Source: Candidatus Chloroploca mongolica (GTDB lineage Bacteria > Chloroflexota > Chloroflexia > Chloroflexales > Chloroflexaceae). Taken from it: a stretch of 64,000 bases of DNA. Positions 43,657-51,571 of the stretch are shown piece by piece. Position numbers and translations under genes: made by a program. The notes under the pieces were generated by a model. The model searched no databases, was not told the origin of the DNA, and was given only the letters and a program-made list of their open reading frames with translations. The number at the start of each line of letters is the position of its first letter. The first letter of the stretch is position 1. Location of the stretch: contig NZ_SIJK02000009.1 of NCBI RefSeq assembly GCF_004762035.2, positions 30,763 through 94,762 of the forward strand. Direction: 5' to 3'.

Positions 43657-44493
43657 TTATGGCGTCTCAAGGGCTGACGCTTCCCCTTTGAGCTCGGTAA
43701 AACGACTAACAATGTCATTATACTTTAGCTCACTGATATGGACATAACGAATCTGCCCCTCGGGATCGATAAAGAAACTGGTTGGCAAGGGAAAGACGCG
43801 ATAGGCATTGGTGATGTCACCTTCAAGATCGAGCACAATGGGGAACGTCACCCCATATTGATCAAGAAAAGCCTGAACATCATCAGTATCCTGCCCCCGG
43901 CTCAACTCATCGCGCGTCAGGTTCACGCCGATGACCGCAAACCCCTGATCGCTAAGGTCGTTATGGGCTGCCTGCAAGGCGGGCAGTTCACGTTTGCATG
44001 GCTCACACCAGGTTCCCCAGAAGTTGAGCAGAATGACCTTGCCACGATACGCTTCCAGGTTGAGTGTGCTTCCGTCGAGCGTTGGCGCATCGAAGCCAGG
44101 GGCGGCTCGCCGCATTTCGGCCATCGCCTGGGTCTCGGGTTGGCTTTCACCACCTGTCATGATCCAGATCGTTGCCACAAGAATGATCGCTGCCAGGACA
44201 CCTGTGATGGCAAACCCGATTTCGCGTGGAGTCAGCCCCCGGCGTTCCCCACTATCGGTGGGTTGCTTCATCTGAAGGCTTGCGTCGTAGGCCTGGCGCT
44301 GTTGCGGATCACGTAAGACCCGATAGGCGCGTTCAAGTTCAGCGCTGCGTTCGGTCGCGACTTTGACCAGTTCAGGATCAAGTTCGGTCACCCGTTCGGG
44401 ATTGTACCGTTCGCGCTGGCGCGCATACGCTTCGGCAATTACGTCGTCGCTTGCCCCGGGTTCGATACCCAGGAGCGTATAATACGTTACCAT
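43657..44493 (-). CDS. Degenerate J-domain fused to a TlpA/CcmG-like thioredoxin
   Basis: 278-residue membrane protein in three parts. Residues 1-72 form a DnaJ-like helical module (YYTLLGIEPGASDDVIAEAY to AYRVLRDPQQRQAYD), but the HPD tripeptide is replaced by Asn-Pro-Glu at 31-33, so it should not stimulate DnaK. A transmembrane helix lies at about 92-113. From 130 a TlpA/ResA-type thioredoxin domain on the outer face has active site WCEPC at 162-166 and a cis-proline at about 237. In the ccm operon it is the likely CcmG, reducing apocytochrome cysteines. The ATG at 44493 has GGAG eight bases upstream. The gene before it has the same N-terminal module. Confidence 0.9.
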   Translation of the reverse strand: MVTYYTLLGIEPGASDDVIAEAYARQRERYNPERVTELDPELVKVATERSAELERAYRVLRDPQQRQAYDASLQMKQPTDSGERRGLTPREIGFAITGVLAAIILVATIWIMTGGESQPETQAMAEMRRAAPGFDAPTLDGSTLNLEAYRGKVILLNFWGTWCEPCKRELPALQAAHNDLSDQGFAVIGVNLTRDELSRGQDTDDVQAFLDQYGVTFPIVLDLEGDITNAYRVFPLPTSFFIDPEGQIRYVHISELKYNDIVSRFTELKGEASALETP

Positions 44494-44566
44494 ATCATAT
44501 ACTCCGCTTATCATTGTAGCATGAGCTTTTACCTTTTTGAACCCTCGCTTTGAGGTGGGGTAAAAC

Positions 44567-44627
44567 TGGCTCTTCGTGAGGGGCACACAGCCAGCTTAGC
44601 TGGCTGTGTGCCCCTCACGAAGAGCCA
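44567..44627. repeat. 61-base palindrome with GCCAGC-TTA-GCTGGC tip
   Basis: Perfect arms of about 29 bases lie between the J-TPR gene and the J-TlpA gene. It lies within the ccm operon, so it may limit or separate expression of the downstream genes. A minus-strand TACAAT at 44514-44519, just after it, may be a second promoter for the J-TlpA gene. Confidence 0.85.
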
Positions 44628-44659
44628 TGTCTGGGACATGCGCTCCTTTTACTCGGTTG

Positions 44660-45748
44660 CTAACGACTATATTCCTGGATCAACTGGCGAGCCTGAAAGA
44701 CGAGGTTTGGTTCGGCGTCGGGCATCACGATCAGCATCTGCCATTGGGCGAGCGCTTCGGTGATCTGTGGCGGCTCGTTGAAGGCATAACAGATGCCAGC
44801 ACTGAGCAAGGCGCGCCCTTCGGTTGCATCAAGCTCAAGCGCTTTTTCGGCATGCGCGATCCCTTGTTCGACATAACTCATGTCGCTGGTGTCTTGCCCA
44901 TAGTAGCAGAAGCTAGCGGCCATATCGGCATAGGCCAGCGCACTCTGCGGGTCAATTTCAGCAGCTTTTGCATAGGCATCGGCAGCCTCAAGCCAGCGCG
45001 GGAGGCGTTCGATATAGGCCTGGCGTGCGGTGGGGTCGCTGCGTGCGAGTCGTTCGCGTACGACGACCACGCTGTCATACAGGGCGTTGCCGAGCTCGAT
45101 CCACGCATTGAAATTCTCGGGCACCCGTTCGGCAACCTGGCGTGCCGCCACAACCTGCCCCTCGAACTGGGCCATGACCGTGTCGAGGCTGGGGGTCGCT
45201 ACGGCTGTTGGTGTCGTCAGGCTCTCGAAGCCTTGCGGCCCTGCTGCCGGGGTAATCGTGTTATTCGAGTTGAGCAACGTGATCACGAGCGTTGTCATCA
45301 CAATGCCAAACGTCGCCAGGCCGACGATCAATGAGGGGACAACCCAGACCGGTAGCCCGCTTGCACTACGCTTGGCCTGGCGTCCTTTGTGGGCCTGGAG
45401 AGGCCGTGATGGACGGCCTTTGGGCTGAGCATCGAAGCCTTCGGGTCGTTCACGGCGCCCTGCCGGAGGCAAAGGACGATAGTCAATGGCATCGTCATCG
45501 CCTTCGGGCAGTTCATGCTGCCGTTGCGACCGTTCGTGATCATAGGCTTCGCGTCGTTGCGGATCGCGCAAAACAGCGTAAGCTTGTTCGATCTCGTCAC
45601 GTCGTTGACGTGCCAGGGCCTGAATTTCATCGGCAGCCGCTTCAAGTTTGGCCGGATCATACCGTTCCCGTAAACGAAGATACGCTGCTTCAATGGTTTC
45701 AGGCTCGGCTTTGGGGTGGACTTGCAGAGTTTCGTAGTAGTCTTGCAT
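44660..45748 (-). CDS. Degenerate J-domain fused to a membrane anchor and TPR domain (CcmI/CycH-like)
   Basis: 362 residues. Residues 1-72 form a DnaJ-like module (YYETLQVHPKAEPETIEAAYLRLRERY to AYAVLRDPQRREAYD) in which HPD is replaced by Asp-Pro-Ala at 31-33. A charged linker leads to a transmembrane helix at about 135-158 (VWVVPSLIVGLATFGIVM). A tetratricopeptide-like domain at about 205-345 (NAWIELGNALYDS, AYAKAAEIDPQSALAYADMA) would face outward. In position and layout (membrane helix plus outer TPR) it resembles CcmI/CycH, the apocytochrome chaperone of System I. The N-terminal module is nearly the twin of the next gene's, so the two probably arose by domain duplication. Confidence 0.87.
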   Translation of the reverse strand: MQDYYETLQVHPKAEPETIEAAYLRLRERYDPAKLEAAADEIQALARQRRDEIEQAYAVLRDPQRREAYDHERSQRQHELPEGDDDAIDYRPLPPAGRRERPEGFDAQPKGRPSRPLQAHKGRQAKRSASGLPVWVVPSLIVGLATFGIVMTTLVITLLNSNNTITPAAGPQGFESLTTPTAVATPSLDTVMAQFEGQVVAARQVAERVPENFNAWIELGNALYDSVVVVRERLARSDPTARQAYIERLPRWLEAADAYAKAAEIDPQSALAYADMAASFCYYGQDTSDMSYVEQGIAHAEKALELDATEGRALLSAGICYAFNEPPQITEALAQWQMLIVMPDAEPNLVFQARQLIQEYSR

Positions 45749-45855
45749 TGATCTCTATGGCAAGGCGTTGCCTTGCGACTGGTTTCTTTACACTTCCTTT
45801 TGCTGAGGCAAGCTACCAACGTCGTTAGACGCCTGCCTCAGCAGAAGCTCTTCGC

Positions 45856-48255
45856 CTACTTGCCAACGCCACGTGAACCCAGACGTGGGGTCCAGGTCGG
45901 GAGGCCTTTGGGCAGGCGTACGCGCACACCCGCGAGCATTGCGCTACCTTCGAGGTACCGGCGCACCAGGGCGATGAAGCCACCGACAACGCTCATAATC
46001 ACCCCCACCCACACGAGCAGGACGAGGGGCTTGACGCTGACCGCAATCACCCCCTTGGCGGGAATAACGGGCAGATTTTCGAGCCCGGTGCCGCTACCTT
46101 CAAGCAAGATGCGGCGCGAGGCGGGGTCAAGCGATACGACGGCCAATGACGCGCCGCCTGGCAATTCGGCAGGTACATAGATCAACTCTTGCTCGGCAGT
46201 TGTTGGATTGACCGCAACGCGGACATACGGTTCAACCTCAAGTTCTTCACCTTCATAGAGCACCGTCAACTGCGCCCCAACCTGCATATCGCCCGTACCA
46301 CTGGACATTGCGGCGGTATCAAGATTAAACCCGTTGAACGTGACGATATACGGGCCAATACTGGTTGTTTCACCCTGACCGAGAACGGGACGGCTAGCAT
46401 CGCGTTCGGGGTCATAGCCGGCTGGCGACACATAGAGGTCGTGCCAGAAGAAGCTATGGATTGATGGCTGCGTCGTCGTCAGGCCCATCTGCTGATTCTC
46501 ATAGAGATAGGGCCGCGCACTAAAGGTACGTGTGCCATCACTGACCGTGAAATCGAGCACACCATGCTGCTCTTCATCAAGCTGATAGCCATTGAAGATA
46601 AATTCGTACCCAAAGAGGCGAGCGCTCTCACCGGGCGCGAGGCTCAAGCGGGTTTCGGGAGTGGCATAGGCACTCGATCCAATCATGCCGATTACCATCA
46701 CCGCAAAGCCCATGTGGGCGAGATAGCCACCGATGCGCAACCAGCCGCCTTTAAGCGTCCGCAGCAGCATCACCAGATTGGTACCGATCGCAAAGGTCGC
46801 CCCCGAAACATAGAAGAGCGACAGCAGATCGCGGACATCAATGAACATGGCGACAATGGCGGCAATTACCGCCGCCACGGCAGGCCAGCGCAGTGTCCGC
46901 AACAGATTGCGCATGTTGCTATCACGCCACCCCATCAACGGGCCAAGGGTCATCAGCACAATGATGACCAGCCCGAGGGGTGGAGTTGTCTGCTGATAGA
47001 AACTTGGCGCGAGGCTAAAGCGTCCATCCTCAAAGGGAAGTGCCTGTGGATTCATCAGCGTGCCATCGTCAATCTCGAAGGTTGCCCCCATCCAGCCCTG
47101 CAGGGTATGGCCGACCCCAGGGATAGCCGAGATCACCGGCATTGATGTGCCGATGCCGATCACAAGGGCCACGAGGACGAACGAGAGAATGGCAAGCACA
47201 AAGAAGCTATCACGCGAGAAGAATTTGTCGCTTAGCGGGTTGGCAGGAATATCGCGCCACCGCCAGAAGAAGAGCGCGATGGAACCAACGGCAAGCAACA
47301 CCAGAAACGCCACCAGACCCTCAAAGATGCCCTCGGCGACAAACGAATGCACCGAGAAATTGGCATAGACCCCACTGCGGGTAAGGAACGTTGCGTAAAA
47401 GACCGTCACATAGACCGTGAGCGCCAGGGCCAGATTGGTCTTGCGCAGGCCACCGTGGGTGCGTTGCTGCACCATGCCGTGCATCAAGGCTGTGAGAATG
47501 ATCCAGGGCACGAGCGACGAATTTTCGACCGGATCCCAGCCCCAGTAGCCCCCCCAGCCGAGCGTCTCGTAGGCCCAGTAGCCACCGAGCAGCAGCGCCA
47601 GGCCAAGAAACGACCATGCCGCGATTGCCCACGGCAGTGCCCGGGTAACCCAGGTATCATAATCGCGGCGCACCAGGGCCCCTACCGCAAACGCAAACGG
47701 AATCATGCTCAGGGCATAGCCGATAAAGAGCACGGGCGGGTGAATAATCATCCAGAAGTTGTGCAGCAACGGATTGAGTCCGCGCCCATCAACGGGGGTC
47801 AGTGGTAGCCCTGTGGTGGCATCAAGCAGTGGCTTAAATGGATTGAGGATCAGCACAAACATCAGCAGGCCTGCCTGGATCGCCTGAACAACCAGCAGCG
47901 TATAGGGCTCAAAATGTTTCGACCGGCGAACCAGCAGTGTAGCCGCAAGCGCCCCCCAGAGAATCCAGTTTAAGAAACTCCCTGGTTGCCCGGCCCAACT
48001 GGCGGCAACGGTGAAAAAGAAATCGAGGTCACGCGAACTATAGTTGTTGACATACTCGATATCGAAACGGCGCGCCACAAAGACGGTGATCAACAGGGTA
48101 TAGACCATTGCCACGCTAGCCAGGGTTGCATAGACCCCAAAGCGTCCATAGGTCAGGGCAAGCCGATTGCCACGGATGACCAGTGCATAACTCACCACCG
48201 TCAGCAGGGCCATTGCCAGTGACGTGACAATCAAAAATGTGCCGAGAAGATACAT
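45856..48255 (-). CDS. ccmF: Cytochrome c maturation haem lyase component CcmF
   Basis: 799-residue polytopic protein of the CcmF/CycK/NrfE family. It has the haem-contact WWD-type motif WGGYWGWDPVENSSL at 234-248, flanking conserved histidines (IIHPPVLFIGY about 171-180), and a large C-terminal extra-membrane domain (about 540-760). It attaches haem to apocytochromes with CcmH-like and thioredoxin-like partners. Start MYLLGTFL. ccmE lies 33 bases upstream and the J-TPR gene follows, as in other System I clusters where CcmI/G/H genes follow ccmF. Confidence 0.95.
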   Translation of the reverse strand: MYLLGTFLIVTSLAMALLTVVSYALVIRGNRLALTYGRFGVYATLASVAMVYTLLITVFVARRFDIEYVNNYSSRDLDFFFTVAASWAGQPGSFLNWILWGALAATLLVRRSKHFEPYTLLVVQAIQAGLLMFVLILNPFKPLLDATTGLPLTPVDGRGLNPLLHNFWMIIHPPVLFIGYALSMIPFAFAVGALVRRDYDTWVTRALPWAIAAWSFLGLALLLGGYWAYETLGWGGYWGWDPVENSSLVPWIILTALMHGMVQQRTHGGLRKTNLALALTVYVTVFYATFLTRSGVYANFSVHSFVAEGIFEGLVAFLVLLAVGSIALFFWRWRDIPANPLSDKFFSRDSFFVLAILSFVLVALVIGIGTSMPVISAIPGVGHTLQGWMGATFEIDDGTLMNPQALPFEDGRFSLAPSFYQQTTPPLGLVIIVLMTLGPLMGWRDSNMRNLLRTLRWPAVAAVIAAIVAMFIDVRDLLSLFYVSGATFAIGTNLVMLLRTLKGGWLRIGGYLAHMGFAVMVIGMIGSSAYATPETRLSLAPGESARLFGYEFIFNGYQLDEEQHGVLDFTVSDGTRTFSARPYLYENQQMGLTTTQPSIHSFFWHDLYVSPAGYDPERDASRPVLGQGETTSIGPYIVTFNGFNLDTAAMSSGTGDMQVGAQLTVLYEGEELEVEPYVRVAVNPTTAEQELIYVPAELPGGASLAVVSLDPASRRILLEGSGTGLENLPVIPAKGVIAVSVKPLVLLVWVGVIMSVVGGFIALVRRYLEGSAMLAGVRVRLPKGLPTWTPRLGSRGVGK

Positions 48256-48288
48256 ACTGATCTTTCCAGATCTCAGAAGAGATAACGC

Positions 48289-48699
48289 CTACTGTTCCTG
48301 ATACTTCGAGGGGCACTTGACCAGCAGTTGCTCGGACATAAAAGCCTGCTCAGCCGGGTCATACTGTCCAATCGCAACAATGCTAATGGCGTGCTCGAAA
48401 TTGGCCGGTCGCGGCTCGTTCGAGATGACCTTGAGCAACTTGCCGTGCTCATCCTGAATCAGGAAGGTAAAACGCCCCTGCTCATCATACTCACCCGTAC
48501 TGCCCAGAAAACCCGAGAGTTGCACACTGCGGGTGGCCGCAACCGCTTCATCAATGCTCTGGGTATACGAACGGAAGCCGCTCTGGAAGCCAAAGACACC
48601 ATAGATGATGGCAATCACAATAATGCCGAGACCCGCAATGTGGAGAGGCTTCAGTTCAAAACCACGCCGAGCAACGTGTGTCATTGATGTGGTAGACAT
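48289..48699 (-). CDS. ccmE: Haem chaperone CcmE, cysteine variant
   Basis: 136 residues with one N-terminal membrane anchor (IAGLGIIVIAIIYGVFGF at about 21-38) and a small OB-fold outer domain (VQLSGFLGSTGEYDEQGRFTFLIQDEHG). In Escherichia coli CcmE the haem is bound at HxxxY. Here the equivalent C-terminal motif reads KCPSKY, that is Cys129-xxx-Tyr133. This cysteine variant is known from archaea and some bacteria whose System I lacks CcmH, and no CcmH is visible here either. Confidence 0.92.
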   Translation of the reverse strand: MSTTSMTHVARRGFELKPLHIAGLGIIVIAIIYGVFGFQSGFRSYTQSIDEAVAATRSVQLSGFLGSTGEYDEQGRFTFLIQDEHGKLLKVISNEPRPANFEHAISIVAIGQYDPAEQAFMSEQLLVKCPSKYQEQ

Positions 48700-48708
48700 A
48701 ACCGTTCC

Positions 48709-48939
48709 TTACTTTTCGACAATCTCATGTTCGGGCGAACTAACACGTTTCACGGTTGCCCGTGGTGCCCTTGAGGAGGGCTGCTCACGCTGGCGTTCAC
48801 GTTCCAGTTCACGTTTAAGCATACGTGCCTGGGCATCAAGGCGCCAGAGATACACAAAGATACCGAGCCAGACCGACAGGGCCACTGCCATCGCAACATA
48901 GATGGCAATCCCAGCCTCTAAAAAGGCTTCAGGGTTCAT
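48709..48939 (-). CDS. ccmD: CcmD-like small membrane protein
   Basis: 76 residues: one membrane helix at about 9-32 (AGIAIYVAMAVALSVWLGIFVYLW) followed by a charged helix with many Arg and Glu. This matches CcmD in size, topology and place between ccmC and ccmE. CcmD helps release holo-CcmE from CcmABC. It overlaps ccmC by four bases, implying translational coupling. Sequence alone is weak for this family, so context carries the call. Confidence 0.75.
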   Translation of the reverse strand: MNPEAFLEAGIAIYVAMAVALSVWLGIFVYLWRLDAQARMLKRELERERQREQPSSRAPRATVKRVSSPEHEIVEK

Positions 48940-49901
48940 ACACGACCTCCATCACGCTGAGCAAGAGCCCACTGAAGCCCCAGCAAATTGGCGCGTAGAT
49001 TGAGCATCCACAAAAAGAGCGCCGTAAAACCGGCAATCGAGGCGAGAAACGTAAAGAGGGTGATCCGATTATCGAGTACCCCCGTTCCGGGGGCTTCGAT
49101 ATTCAACAGCCCGCTGTTTATCGAAGGATCGACATATTCCAGGCCCAGTTGGTACCGTACGCCAGGAAACTCGGGGCGATCGGCCATCGTGCCGGTTGCC
49201 AGATTGAAACTGGGTCGCAGCGTTGTCTCACCACTCAAGCCTGGTTCGCTGACGATCACTTCGGCAGTCACCAGATCGCCTTCGCGTTCCAGCCCGATCA
49301 ACTGGATTTTGCGGTCGCCTAGCAACCCGATCATGCCCACATCGAGGGTGATGCCATCGCAGGTGCTGCCCTGGATAAAGACACAGTTAGGATGCAGGGT
49401 GCTATCAGCGATGCGCGGGGCGACAAAGATCAAGAAGGGTACGGTGACAAAGGCAAAGAGTGAATAGACCGCACTGAGTTGGCGACGGCGTTGCACATCA
49501 TCAATGGCGGAGCGCAGCGCAAAGAGTGCGGCGTAGATCAGCAACAGCACAAAAATAGAGGTCTGGCGTGGATCCCAGTTCCAGTAGATGCCCCAGACGA
49601 CCTGCGAAAAGATCATGCCGGTCACCGTTGCGAGGGCGGTAAAGAGAAAGCCCCCCTCGGCGGCGGCTACGGCATAATCATCATAGGTAGGATTGCGCTT
49701 CCAGAGGTAGAGACCACTAAAGATGGCCGAAATGGCAAAGGCCAGCACACTGACCCAGGCGGTTGGCACATGCATAATAATAATGCGCCCCGCATTGCCC
49801 AACCCCTCGTACTGAGGAATCACCAGAAACATCACGACGGTCACGCCAGCCATCCAGAGCCCGATGAGCAGCTTGCCGACCTGGGCCATCTGCTGCACCA
49901 T
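48936..49901 (-). CDS. ccmC: Haem transporter/handling protein CcmC with an extra outer loop
   Basis: About 321 residues against roughly 245 in Escherichia coli. It has the CcmC features: HVPTAWVSVLAF and the haem motif WGIYWNWDPRQTSIFVLL in helices 2-4, and a final pair of helices ending LNLRANLLGLQWAL. Between STLHP and the last helix an extra loop of about 110 residues is present (see other entry), containing two cysteines. It places haem on CcmE. I use the ATG at 49901, which has AAGG eight bases upstream. The alternative ATG at 49934 would add 11 residues. Confidence 0.9.
   Translation of the reverse strand: MVQQMAQVGKLLIGLWMAGVTVVMFLVIPQYEGLGNAGRIIIMHVPTAWVSVLAFAISAIFSGLYLWKRNPTYDDYAVAAAEGGFLFTALATVTGMIFSQVVWGIYWNWDPRQTSIFVLLLIYAALFALRSAIDDVQRRRQLSAVYSLFAFVTVPFLIFVAPRIADSTLHPNCVFIQGSTCDGITLDVGMIGLLGDRKIQLIGLEREGDLVTAEVIVSEPGLSGETTLRPSFNLATGTMADRPEFPGVRYQLGLEYVDPSINSGLLNIEAPGTGVLDNRITLFTFLASIAGFTALFLWMLNLRANLLGLQWALAQRDGGRV
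49059..49391 (-). other. Extra outer loop inserted in CcmC
   Basis: About 110 residues between the conserved STLHP and the last membrane helix. It is rich in beta-type sequence (VGMIGLLGDRKIQLIGLEREG, LRPSFNLATGTM) and has cysteines in PNCVFIQGSTCDG that could form a disulfide or bind a ligand. Typical CcmC proteins go almost directly to the next helix here. Confidence 0.7.
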
Positions 49902-50091
49902 AGATGTACCTTTCCAGAACCAGAAATGTGTCATGCTGCGACATACCAGAGGTATGAATTGTCAAGACTCTACTCAGAGGACATTATATCCACAAGATGG
50001 TCATGTTCGCCAATATTGTAGCATGTTCCACAGGTCATGTATGAGACATGTATCACATACAATGCTATCGTTGTGAGATTAAAACCATCCT
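49902..50091 (-). promoter_or_regulatory. ccmB-ccmC spacer with a possible internal promoter
   Basis: This gap is the only break in an otherwise tightly packed ccm operon. On the minus strand a consensus TATAAT lies at 49983-49988 with a weak TTGGCG at 50008-50013 (19-base spacing), and a second TACAAT at 50015-50020. An imperfect repeat of ATGTAT and ATACAT words spans about 50036-50063. It could be an internal promoter with an operator, which is an inference of moderate strength. Confidence 0.4.
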
Positions 50092-50853
50092 CTACGCCTC
50101 CCAGACAAAGCGAAAGAGCAGCAATGATGCGACGAACATGGCGACGCTGTAGGCAATCAGGAATTGCAGGGCGGGCAAGGCAAGTACCCCACCACCTTCG
50201 GCAAGTGTGGCAGCGGTGCCTTGAATCGCGATAATCAGCGGAGGAACAAGGAGGGGAAAGGCAAGCACAGCAAAGAGGGCATTCTTGAAACTGGCCCGGG
50301 TGATAATAGCCGCAAGGATCGTGGTTGAAGTCGCAAGACTGAGGCCACCTGCGGCGAGTATGCCGAGAAAGGCCAGGGGACTCCCGACCTGGACGCGCAC
50401 AAGCACGATGAAGAGCAGGCTGGTGATGACGCCAAGCAGCGCAAGCAGGGCGAGGTTGAGCAAGAATTTGCCCAGGTAGACGGCAATCGCTGGGGCGGCA
50501 AGCCGCAAGGCCGCCAGCGTGCGCGTCTCTTCTTCGTGAACAAAGCCCCGCGACAGACCACTGATGGCCGCAAAGAGGAGCGCAATCCAGAGGAGTGACG
50601 CCTGGATCAGGAGGGCCTCTTCGGTGCGCCGTAACCCGATAAAGGTCGTCCCAATGCTCACCATCATCGCGGTACAGGCCGCAAAGAGAACCATCGCATT
50701 AATGGCATAACGGGTGCGCAGTTCGATCCGCAGATCTTTGACAAAGACCGCCCATGCTGCCTGCAAGAGGTCAACGATACGCTGCTGCGCGACTGGTTGC
50801 TGGGTGGTCAATGTGAGACCAGGATCGTGTTCGGTACTTGAATGCCCGGCCAT
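50092..50853 (-). CDS. ccmB: Haem exporter complex subunit CcmB
   Basis: 253 residues with six hydrophobic segments after a 30-residue cytoplasmic N-terminal segment. The CcmB signature FVKDLRIELRTRYAINAMVLFAACTAM is at the first membrane segment, and EEETRTLAALRL leads into the next. It forms the CcmAB ABC transporter that drives release of holo-CcmE from CcmC. Its start overlaps the ccmA stop by one base. Confidence 0.93.
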   Translation of the reverse strand: MAGHSSTEHDPGLTLTTQQPVAQQRIVDLLQAAWAVFVKDLRIELRTRYAINAMVLFAACTAMMVSIGTTFIGLRRTEEALLIQASLLWIALLFAAISGLSRGFVHEEETRTLAALRLAAPAIAVYLGKFLLNLALLALLGVITSLLFIVLVRVQVGSPLAFLGILAAGGLSLATSTTILAAIITRASFKNALFAVLAFPLLVPPLIIAIQGTAATLAEGGGVLALPALQFLIAYSVAMFVASLLLFRFVWEA

Positions 50854-51476
50854 CAGGTGCTCCCAAACTCTAACACAAGATCGCCGTAGCGTAGTTCGCG
50901 GGGATCATTGGTGGCAATGACCACAATGCCGTGGCGGCGCTGGGCCTTGATCACGGTGTCAACCACCTCGGCCCCGCGTTCATCAAGCGTGACGGTTGGC
51001 TCATCAAGCAAGAGCACGGGTGGCTGGTGGATCAGGGCATAGGCATAGCGCATGCGCTGGGTCATCCCCGATGAATAGGCCGCCAGACGGTCATCGCTGC
51101 GCCCGGCCAGCCCAACCCGGGCGAGCAGATCATCGATCGCGTGATCATCAAGCGTGATCCTGCGTACGGCAGCGAAAAAGCGGAGGTTCTCGCGGGCGGT
51201 GAGATCCCGATAGAGCATCAGGTCGGGAGCCACCCAGCCGATGAGGTGCCCGGCATCACGCGGGTCAAACGCCTCTTGGCCGACCAGATAGGTGATCTGG
51301 CCGGCATCGGCCCGTTGCAAGCCGGCCAGCAGGCGCAAAAAGGTACTCTTGCCACTGCCGTTTTGTCCGCTGACCACCATCGTTTCGCCAGCACATAACT
51401 CGACCGACACAGCGGCAAAGACATCGCGGGCACCATAGCGGGCGGCAACTTCTTCAACTATCAGTCGAATGTCCAC
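50853..51476 (-). CDS. ccmA: CcmA, ATPase of the cytochrome c maturation ABC complex
   Basis: 207-residue ABC ATPase with Walker A GQNGSGKST, the signature YSSGMTQRMRYA, Walker B LLLDEPTVTLDERG, and the H-loop region replaced by IATNDPRELRYGD, as in CcmA. It energises release of haem-loaded CcmE. The GTG start has no Shine-Dalgarno sequence but is preceded at six bases by an extended -10 promoter, so its mRNA may be leaderless. It heads the ccm operon that continues through ccmB, C, D, E, F. Confidence 0.92.
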   Translation of the reverse strand: MDIRLIVEEVAARYGARDVFAAVSVELCAGETMVVSGQNGSGKSTFLRLLAGLQRADAGQITYLVGQEAFDPRDAGHLIGWVAPDLMLYRDLTARENLRFFAAVRRITLDDHAIDDLLARVGLAGRSDDRLAAYSSGMTQRMRYAYALIHQPPVLLLDEPTVTLDERGAEVVDTVIKAQRRHGIVVIATNDPRELRYGDLVLEFGST

Positions 51477-51482
51477 ACAGGG

Positions 51483-51491
51483 ATTGTAGCA
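51483..51491 (-). promoter_or_regulatory. ccmA promoter giving a leaderless mRNA
   Basis: On the minus strand TGCTACAAT is an extended -10 (TGn plus TACAAT), ending six bases before the GTG start of ccmA. Transcription starting at the usual distance would begin at or next to the start codon. No -35 box is seen. Confidence 0.5.
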
Positions 51492-51499
51492 CAGGTAGG

Positions 51500-51558
51500 C
51501 CAGTTCATTCTCACGGCAAAGGCCAGCGCAGCTGGCCTTTGCCGTGAGAATGAACTGG
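51500..51558. repeat. 59-base palindrome with GGCCAGC-GCA-GCTGGCC tip
   Basis: Perfect arms of 28 bases lie just upstream of the ccmA promoter and downstream of the alpha/beta hydrolase gene. It probably terminates the hydrolase transcript, insulating the ccm operon. Confidence 0.85.
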
Positions 51559-51571
51559 GTGGGTTTAGGTT

